Assembly: GCF_900324465.2 (NCBI RefSeq)
Contig: NC_046625.1
Location: 14,424,019 to 14,488,018 of the forward strand
Source: Anabas testudineus
Lineage: Eukaryota; Chordata; Actinopteri; Anabantiformes; Anabantidae
DNA length: 64,000 nt
Direction: 5' to 3'
The notes under the pieces are model-generated. The model saw nothing but the letters and a program-made list of their open reading frames with translations. It was not told where the DNA came from and did not search any database. Numbering within the stretch: the first letter of the stretch is position 1; each line of letters opens with the position of its first letter. This document shows, piece by piece, positions 55,960 through 64,000 of the stretch. Position numbers and translations under genes: made by a program.

Positions 55960-57630
55960 AATGCTATATCAGATGTCCTAAAACTCTGAGCTTGGTGCTA
56001 CAACAGAAAGACATATACCTCGACTACAAACCTTTCCTCACGTTTCAAAGGTTAATCTTTGTGTCAATGATGAAGTCAGTTTCGTCAAACTAAGGCTCTC
56101 ACATTTGCATTTGTAGATTACATTTGCTGTAATCCCCCTGTAATAATGAATTCTTTATTGATCCCCTTGAAATATGTGAATTCAACATAGTACCGTGGAG
56201 TAGTACAGTATAACAGATGAACATTGTAATGTACATTACAGTAAATTTACTGTAATATTTCAATGAAAATATGTATTATGGAAACAAGATATCCGACAAA
56301 TATGTCTGGGTTAGCTTCTCAGCAGCAGGGACAGAGGCTTTTTTCACTTGGTCGCTTGTTACTAAATTTAAATAGTTACAAAACTGACAAAAACTCACTG
56401 ATAACTCCAAATGTGTTCCAACAACTAGTTATTTGTCCCAAAAAAACAATGAGAAATGAGTTTCCTATGCAGAAGAAGCTAAATGTTGGGAAAAAATATA
56501 AATGTTGTTTCTCTAATTGCTTTTTGTAAATTGAGCCAAAGCTATGGAAAAATACTGTAAAAGTCTGCAGGCAATGTTTGATCCAGAACCAGCCCTCCTG
56601 ATTCATCCTTGTCTGTGGTATGTTCGTTGTGAAACAGTGAGTCTTTACATGACACCTCATACAGGTAAAACAGGAATGTGCTGGTGGGGGCAGAGAGCCA
56701 GAGGAAATGGGGTTACACAGGGCAACAGCAACTCAAAACAAGCAGCAATGCAAGTCTTAAAGTTCACCATTTGGCAGTGAATACAGAGAGATAGCACACT
56801 GGTACTTCACTGATGTTGCACCATACGCTGGGCTTTGTTGAGTAGTGATTGTATGTGAAAAAAAAACACTTCTCACCTATTTCAAATACAAATCACATTT
56901 GTATGATTTTTTTTCTGCCCTATTCTGTGAAAATGAAAACTATTACTTCTTCCCAGAAGACAGCAGAAAACAATAGACCAACTGTTATTAAAACAAGCAC
57001 ATTTGTTACGTTATTGGTGCAACATATTTTAGTTGGCAGCTGCAACAACAGACCGATCATCCAAAGTCATCACACTTAAAGGTCTAAGATATGTCTTATA
57101 TATTCTAGGTGAAATACAGTTCAGATCATTTGATCCAAAGAAGGACTTCGGGACAGGTTCCTAAAATGAGACTCCTTTTCTGTGCAGCGTCTTTCCTTTG
57201 CAATAAAAGGCAAAGACAAACCCTGGGATTTTATTTCCTTTTTGTCAGAACCAGCCAAACAAGTTTCTTCTTTTGCTGAGGGCAGAAAAAGCCTGCTTGC
57301 TGCAACACAGTGACCTCGGGGAGATGAGTATGACAACAATAATCCAACAAACAAAGAGGAAAAGTAGGCTAAAGAAGCAGTAAACCAGGCACAAGGAAAG
57401 ATGTGTTTATATAGGAGAACAAAAAATTAATAGAGATGCCTCCGTTTAGAATACGCACAATATTATTATTATTTTTTTTGTTTATGCAGAGGGAGAACAA
57501 AAAAGTTAACACCAAGCTGTGCAAGCACGGCACAGCCTGTCATACTGTCTTTAAAAAGACATATAGATTCATCATTCATATACTGTATTCCTTATTAGAT
57601 ACTTATGAAAAAGGAATAAACTGGCATAGA
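55960..57630. other. Spacer between nr0b2 and the end of kdf1
   Basis: Nothing beyond a short match to the SINE tail 'ctttattgatcccc' at 56,147-56,165 was recognised. Open frames are short and without similarity. It separates two convergent transcription units (nr0b2 plus, kdf1 minus). Confidence 0.55.
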
Positions 57631-57634
57631 GGTT

Positions 57635-57645
57635 TTTATTTTATT
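57635..57645 (-). other. kdf1: Candidate poly(A) signals of kdf1
   Basis: Two overlapping AATAAA hexamers on the minus strand about 580 bases past the kdf1 stop codon. They would give a 3' UTR ending near 57,620. Confidence 0.45.
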
Positions 57646-58225
57646 AAAAACACAGCTTATCTGTGAATGGAAAAAAACAAAACAAAACAAAAACAAAAAA
57701 GAAAAGTGGCCACATGCCACAAAAGTCTACAAAACCCAGTAAAAATGAAACAACATCAAAACATGGCTTTACAATAATGTTTTCAGGTCAAAACACGCCT
57801 CTAAGGAGTCTAAATGGCAGGAGTTAATAAGCCCATACATACGGTATATCCACAGTGGCTTGCATAAACAATCACACAGACAAGAGTGAGCACGGTTATG
57901 TCTCTATCCTCTGGGTTGACTGCTAAGATTTCAGAGTGTAGCCATGCTTCTTTTGCTGAAAACAATTTTAAACACTGCATACTAATACATTAAAACTTGC
58001 ATGTGCCATTCTCTGTATTAAAAAAGAAAAGGTTTCCTCAATGGGTCATTTGCTCGAGATCCATGCATTTAAATGACACTTCAATAGCAAACATTAGGCA
58101 TCAGGTGGACGACTAAAAGGAGGAGTACATCCACCCAAACGTACTCCACTCAGTAACAGCATATATGTTAGCAGAAGGACTCAATCCTGTGTAAGTGTAG
58201 GGACTTTTAGTTAATGTGTTGCTCT

Positions 58226-61137
58226 TCAGAGAAGCAGAGGAGCGCCTGAAGAGTCTGTTTCTGTGTCATGCTGGTACGGAGAGTAGCCTGTGTTGGTGCT
58301 GGACGAGTACGCTGCGAGAGAAAACAAATAGTCAATACAGTGAAGACAAAAAGGTGAGCCATGAAAGGTTTAATTGGGGACACAGGGCGAGATCTGAAAG
58401 TTGTAGAAACACAATGTGGCGTACCCTTATTCAAAGACATGTAACAAGACACCCTGCCCTTTTAACAGCCTCTTCGCGGAACAACAAAAAAAAGAGAGGC
58501 CGCTGTGTTGGTAATGCATCTGTAATCCAAGTTGTTTTGCTAAAATTACATAATAAACCAGGGGACATTATGTGACAAATATTTATTGCGACTTGATCTG
58601 CTGCTCTGGCAGGTGGTGTAGTATGACTGCTGAGCTGGAGGGGAGAATGAGGCAGATTGATAGGTGGGTGTAAGGTAGCAGATGAGGGGAGGAGGCAGCT
58701 AATGAACGAGGGATTGTAATATGGAGAGAAAAGGGCAGGAATGCGGGTCTTTTACCGTTTAAAGAATGGTTTGTTACTGGAAAGTAGAGAGAAGGTGAGA
58801 AAATGCCTGCAGCTGCAGCTGGTACAATGACTACGGGCTGATCACCATACCTCAATGACCAGGACAAATAAGGAATGTAGCTCTATCAGCACTAAATATG
58901 TGTGCTGAAAACCAGATCTATTTTGGATCTAGTTTGCAAACAAATGCATCCCTTATTACATCCATCACTTTTTTTTCTTTTAACTGAGCAAATAAACCTA
59001 CAGATTGATGAAACATGTAACATTATAGGGTGCACACAAGGGGTATGTCTACTGTTCAAATACCTACAGTCCAGCGTGTCATAGTGAGAATGTGTGTTAT
59101 TTATGATAACTGGTGGAGGGACGAGAGCTCGGCCTCACCCTACCGTCTGTGACCCGTCAGATCCTGTGACCTGCAGCAGCGCAACAATACGCGCTCCTGT
59201 GGGTAACATTGAGTATGTGACGCATGCAGGTCTTTTTTTTTTTTATACTGTATTTATTGACATTTGCAAAAGGATAAAGTAAAATGAATGTGAATACGTT
59301 TTTAATGTAGCCTGTGAGCAGCAAAATGAATGAGAACAGGGTTAATTAATGTGACTGAGCATCAACTACACTTCAGTAGAATAGAATAAACCTGGTTTAG
59401 ATGTGATACCAAGGGCGTAAATACTGTAGTTTCAACTAGTGGACATGAAACTGGATTCAGATTTGATTCAATACTATCAAACGCCGTCCCTGGTCAACAC
59501 ATTGGACACAATTAGCACACACACTGCTTTTGACTGATTGTCTTCAACTACTCAAACATGCATTTTCTGTAACAAAGACACTGTCTCTGTGCCTGTTATG
59601 GAAAATTCCTACATGTACTCACTTCTCCCACTGTAATGTCTCATTTTCCTCGCCAACTCATCTGACGGCGTCTGCTCAGACACTTTCACCTCTGGAACTG
59701 CAGCGAAGGGCAAAAACAGACCAAATGAACACAGGCAGACGAGAAGCTGCGACAGAAATTATTATACTCATTTTAAATTAATCCGGTCATCCCATCTATT
59801 GTGCAATAGCTTTCAGAATGCACTGGGTTCCTGTATCGACTTGCCTCAGATTTACCAATTGTTATTAGGTCATTGCCTGTAAAAGACCTGGTATATTAGG
59901 GCTTAAAACTATGAGCAAAACAAAAGAGCCTCCGCAGTGTTCCAACAGACTCTATGAGTCATTACGGGAAAATGGGTCAGGTGATTGGTATATTTGGTAT
60001 GTTGGTGGGTTATCACATGGTATCTTATAAATATTTATACAGCAGCAATTGGTAAAAGGAAACTGGTTTGAAAGTGATTTTCTTACAGTCACTGCTGATC
60101 AAGGTGTTGGTCATGGTCTCGTTCCCACTGTCAGGAAGCGTCCCGTTGCTCCTCCCGTTTGGACGCTGTCCTGTCGACTGATGGCTTTTTTCTTTTCTCT
60201 TGCCCTTCCGGGTGCTGATGCGGATGACCCCGTGCACCAGCTTGCACTCGGCCTCCTGTTCCTCCAGGTTGTAGTCCTGAGCGATGCTGTAGATGAGCTC
60301 ACTGATCTCGTTGGTCTTGCGAGAGAAAGATGAGTCAGAGGTACACTTGGCCAGCTGGTCAATCTGGTGCAGAGCGTAAAGCTCCAGCAGCTTCTTTGTG
60401 ATGAGAGAGTCAATGTCTGTGCCTGTGTCACTCAGGTCATCCAAGTCATAGTCCTCACGAGATAACAGGCTGGTGTTGCTGACTGGTCGTTGACTTTCTC
60501 CCTTGCCAGTCGCACGGGTCCGTTTGGGGGCAGCAACCGGATACCTTACTGTCTGACCTGCAATGCGCACATCCGGGTAACGGAAGCTGTCGCTCGTGGG
60601 CAACTTGGAAACTTTGGCTGACTTGCTGAACTCCACAGGAATGTCACAGGTGGGGTTGGCCAAAGCCATGCCATTAGGAGGGTGAGGCTCACCGCTTCCC
60701 TTAGGGGGATGGTCTGTGGAGCTCTCGTTAACAGGCAGGCAGGGCTCTCGACTCCCATAAAATCCACAGGTCAGAACACAGCAGATAAGAGCCTTACAGC
60801 TGCTCCAACCAACTGAGGCACAGGAGCCACAAGTGTCTCTGCTGGCAGGTGCACCGTCTGCTGACCCAGGAATAAATCCTATAGTCTCCGAGCCTCGTCC
60901 CGTGCCATTTCGTGGATGGCTTCTGCTGCGACTGTACTTGTCTGCATACCGGGAGTGGTCAGTGTGTTGCACGTAAAGGTGCTCCCCATGAGGATCTTTG
61001 GAGGAGTCTTGGCTGGCCGTGCTCTCTCTGGATATGGTCCGAGTCTGTCGGTATTTCTCTGCTTTGGAGCTGGAGCTGTGGTGCTCCGTCCTGTGGTGGC
61101 GGGACGCCTGGGGAGCCCCTGTGCTGTGGCCAGGCAT
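58226..61137 (-). CDS. kdf1: Keratinocyte differentiation factor 1
   Basis: Controls the switch from proliferation to differentiation in epidermis; human mutations cause ectodermal dysplasia (established). Three coding exons: 61137-60087, 59697-59623, 58311-58226. They encode 403 aa (human 398). Start MPGHSTGAPQASRH is close in position and sequence to human MPRPGHPRP. The first half is Ser/Arg/His-rich with a cysteine cluster (DTCGSCASVGWSSCKALICC), possibly acylated. The conserved core is IDSLITKKLLELYALHQIDQ, LAKCTSDSSFSRKTNEISEL and IRISTRKGK, then PDSGNETM. The second exon gives VSEQTPSDELARKMR (human ISQETTADAIARKLR) and the third HDTETDSSGAPLLL (human GTDTDSSGAPLLQVYC). A 5' untranslated exon upstream of 61,138 is likely but its splice sites were not resolved. 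Confidence 0.95.
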
Positions 61138-61841
61138 GGCTCAAAATGCCTGGGACCTGGTGTGAGAGAAGGGTGTTTAGAAAATAACAACCAGGTGTGA
61201 AAGCTCCCTATTTTGTTGTCACACAGGCTTGCAGCAGTAAACACATCAAACACCCTGCATTTCAAACTCCAGTAGCTGAAGCTTGGTTTCCTGTTAAGGA
61301 ACCTCCCCTGAATTTCTCACCATGTAAATAAAACTGAGTGCATTGATTGTTGGCCTGATAATCATGTTGCCCATTTCGTCGCGCCCATTAAAACGTGCCT
61401 GGCCTACCGTACATGTCGGAGAAACAGAAGCCCATTCAACATCCACCCGTTTTCTACTTTACACGGGAAACATTCACTCACAGCATAAGAAGAAACACTT
61501 GTGGTTGTCTTTTCTCCCAGATGACTTATTCGGCGAGCAAACCGCGGAAGTCTCAATGAGAAAAACGTTCCTCTGCTGGAGCTTCAAGCTGAGAAAGAGA
61601 CGGATTTCACCGCCCACACTTTTCCAGTTGTTTTACTTCCAGGAAAAAGACAAAAAACACAACAACGAAGTTTTGCAAACGTGGAATCAGCTGCTTCGGC
61701 CCAAAAAACACAACCCAGCTCATTCGTGTCGAGGTTATTTGGGTAAAATCCACTGTCTTGTGTCTCCGACTCTGCCAATGTTTGGCTATTACCTGCGGCT
61801 ACAACTAATCCCAGATCGTGCACCCACCCACAGGTGAGTCG

Positions 61842-61849
61842 TGACGTCA
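61842..61849. promoter_or_regulatory. kdf1: Palindromic CRE in the kdf1 upstream region
   Basis: A perfect TGACGTCA (full CREB/ATF site) inside a small CpG-bearing patch, about 700 bases upstream of the kdf1 start codon. The AT content rises on both sides, so this patch is the best candidate for the kdf1 transcription start with a 5' untranslated exon. Motif seen, role inferred. Confidence 0.4.
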
Positions 61850-61869
61850 CGCAAAGGCGGATGTATGGC

Positions 61870-62340
61870 AGAAGAAGGAAGGAGGTGGGACAAACTATTA
61901 AAAGTCAACAGATGGAGCAGAAAGGGGGCAAAACTAAGTTATATATTTAATAATGCAGGTGAAAATAGTGTGACTGTTAATCAAATAACAAAATAATTCG
62001 TTTTCCTAAGACAGATTGGAATTTGGTTCTAAGTGATGAACCCCAACAACCCACAGTGAAACTTTACATCGTGAAAACTGAGTGGACTTTTTATATTTAT
62101 GCACACACCGATGCTATAAGCACACACATAAAATGTAGGTCTGACAGGCACACAGAGGTGCACAGCTGCAGAGCCAGCAGGTGTTTTTCCAAACAATATC
62201 TTTCATTCTGCCCTATTTCCCCACCCCCCTCCACGGAAACACTAAATCATCCTTTAAACTGAAATAGTAGGGGCCACTTCACCTGGAGAAAGATGTGAGA
62301 CTGTGTACCATGGTGTCGCAATAAAATAGCAGCTCAAGAA
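61870..62340. other. Spacer between kdf1 promoter and the TPBG-like gene
   Basis: No coding or repeat element was recognised in this short AT-rich stretch. It lies between the end of the TPBG-like gene and the kdf1 promoter, both on the minus strand. Confidence 0.55.
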
Positions 62341-62355
62341 AATGAAACATCAAAA

Positions 62356-62361
62356 TTTATT
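62356..62361 (-). other. Candidate poly(A) signal of the TPBG-like gene
   Basis: AATAAA on the minus strand about 545 bases beyond the stop codon at 62907, in AT-rich DNA. It is the clearest candidate for the transcript end. Confidence 0.45.
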
Positions 62362-62906
62362 TAGGTTCTAAGTCATAGAAATACAAGTGTCATATCATAC
62401 AGTAGCTTTAACATCTGTTTCAATTCTACTCAGTACAATAAAAAATACATGGTTAATTAAATGAAAGACCTTTTTTAATTGAAGCATACATAATTAAGAG
62501 CTATTCTAAACATTTCTAGGTGTAACATACATTTTCCATGCCACTCAGCTACCATCTATGTCATTTATCTTGCTGTCAGTGTCAGTGCAATATATTTAAA
62601 CACGACAGTAATATCAAAAAAACAATGCACAGTTGAAAATGCTTAAAAAGTGTGAAAATTAGGGCTGTCTAATATGTTTTTAATACAGCCTATGCATTAT
62701 AATCTTGTAAAAAAAAAAGGTTAGTAAATTCATATTAAGGTCAATTTACAGTTGTTTTTCCACTGCTTTGAATAAAGAAAGGCAAAATCTCTCAAAAGTG
62801 AGATTTAAAGTTAGAACTGCATACATACAGAAAGCTCGAAGCTTAAATCAGTTCTACCTACATACACTATTCACATCTACTTCATATATTTTTTTATTAT
62901 TAACAA

Positions 62907-63867
62907 TCAATTGACAGGTGGGGAGATCATCACCTGTTTGGTCTGTGTGTCTGTGGGAACCCGGAGAGTACAGGTGTCACTCGGCAGTTGCTGTGACAGA
63001 GTTGAACCTATACGTCCTTGTGCCCTCGTGTTACCTGCTGAGATGCGTCCCAGCCGAGGGTCCGAGTCAATCTCATATCTGTAGTGATATCCTTCCAGAA
63101 CATCCCGACATGCATCTCTCATGTCAATGATCCACTTCTTCATACCTTTGCGATTCAGATATAGCACAAAGAGAAAGACCATGCCCACAAACCCCAGCAC
63201 CAGTCCTAGGAAGACATAGGATGTCTGCAGGGTGAGGTCAGCCACCTCTGCTGGAACAACACACCCGATGACCTGGATGCCGAGCCCCCTCAGGTGGGTG
63301 TTGGTTAACCACTTTGGTGAAGCACATCTCACCATGTCAACATCTACCTGAGCCCTTGATTCATTCAGCCAAGTGACAAAATGATGGATCTCACAAGAGC
63401 AGGAGTAGGGGTTATTACCAAGATAGAGGCGGATGTTCCCAAGCTTGTCCAACTCTTGTAGCGCATCAGGCCTAAATGTCCTGAAGGCATTGTTTGTCAG
63501 GTCAAGCACCTCCAAATGGCTCAAGCCAGAGTAGGTCCCAGTGTAGACGTCCACAAGAGAGTTATTAGTAAGGAAGAGCTGTTGCAGATTGGGAAGGTGG
63601 GAGAACATCCCTGGGGGCAAAAGGGCGAGGTGATTCCCAGACAGGTCAAGACGGAGGAGCCCACTGAGGCCGCCCCAGCGCAGAGCTGTGGTGAGGTCAG
63701 TCAAGGCGGTGAAGTTGTAGAGGGAGCGACTGAGGTTGAGCTCCTGAAGGGGACTGCCAGGTATGCTGAGAGCCTCTGGATGGATAAGTGCCAGTTGGTT
63801 CCCACTAAGGTCCAGGAAGCGCAAGTTGACGAGAGCAGAGAAACTGTGGGATGCCATCTCTGTGATC
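62907..63867 (-). CDS. TPBG/5T4-family leucine-rich glycoprotein, 3' exon only (partial)
   Basis: Single-pass cell-surface glycoprotein of the trophoblast glycoprotein family; mammalian TPBG affects Wnt and CXCR4 signalling (established for TPBG). Only the last 319 residues are present. The exon begins after acceptor TTCTTTACAG at 63868, and signal peptide and LRRNT must lie beyond 64,000. Visible are four or five leucine-rich repeats (NLRFLDLSGNQLALI, GLLRLDLSGNHLALLPPGMF, NLQQLFLTNNSL, HLEVLDLTNNAFRTF). A cysteine-bearing LRRCT follows (NPYSCSCEIHHFVTWLNES). Then come a membrane segment (TSYVFLGLVLGFVGMVFLFVLYLNRKG) and a cytoplasmic KKWIIDMRDACRDVLEGYHYRYEI, nearly identical to TPBG. N-glycosylation sites NFT, NNS and NES are present. 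The tail is longer than in TPBG and ends VMISPPVN. It could be tpbgb, a tpbgl or another paralogue. Confidence 0.85.
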
Positions 63868-64000
63868 CTGTAAAGAAGACTAACACTTAACATATAGCCT
63901 TAGAAATTTTCTATTATTCTCATGCTTAGAGACAAGTCGTTCATCTCACTGTACTGTCAGAGTAAATGAATAAAAACACATTCACTGAAATAGACTTTAT

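Noticed and set aside
1-64000. Old retroviral or other virus-derived copies
   Set aside because: No LTR pairs, polymerase, capsid or envelope-like frames were recognised. The mobile DNA seen is limited to Tc1-like fragments, SINEs and one unclassified dispersed repeat.

Overview
The window is vertebrate nuclear DNA, almost certainly from a ray-finned fish and probably a percomorph teleost. The signs are compact multi-exon genes with GT-AG introns, proteins that align from end to end with human genes of chromosome 1p36.11, tRNA-derived SINEs of the usual fish types, and Tc1-like DNA transposon remnants. No prokaryotic, viral, CRISPR or operon structure was seen. I rebuilt the genes exon by exon from splice sites, codon phase and recalled human protein sequences; no database was searched. 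Paralogue suffixes (a/b) cannot be assigned.

Layout. At 1-320 there is a compact minus-strand promoter whose gene lies mostly beyond the left edge. 320-10,150 is intergenic, with SINE fragments near 8.5-8.8 kb. Then come zdhhc18 (minus, coding 17,276-11,010), pigv (minus, 21,390-19,585) and arid1a (minus, 38,026-23,752, 20 coding exons). 38.4-41.3 kb is rich in simple repeats. gpn2 (minus, 43,931-41,526) and gpatch3 (minus, 47,618-44,728) follow. 47.7-53.8 kb is intergenic, with a Tc1-like remnant and an old dispersed repeat. nr0b2/SHP is on the plus strand (53,916-54,832). A SINE-bearing spacer leads to kdf1 (minus, 61,137-58,226). The 3' exon of a TPBG/5T4-family leucine-rich glycoprotein gene (minus, 63,867-62,907) runs off the right edge.

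These are mostly housekeeping or regulatory genes that act separately: protein palmitoylation (zdhhc18), GPI-anchor mannosylation (pigv), BAF chromatin remodelling (arid1a), RNA polymerase assembly-type GTPase (gpn2), a G-patch RNA-associated protein (gpatch3), bile-acid and sterol feedback co-repression (nr0b2), epidermal differentiation (kdf1) and a Wnt/chemokine-linked surface glycoprotein family (TPBG-like). They are together because of conserved synteny, not a shared pathway. Compared with human 1p36.11, the ARID1A-PIGV-ZDHHC18 block is inverted next to GPN2, NR0B2 is flipped, and SFN and NUDC are not seen.

I did not find a new system. The best observations are two minor-spliceosome (U12-type) introns, an AT-AC one in zdhhc18 and a GT-AG one in gpn2; a 9-C homopolymer in arid1a exon 18 that breaks an otherwise perfect 2285-codon frame by one base; two alternative C-termini for zdhhc18; and an intron that splits the leucine-rich repeats of the TPBG-family gene.
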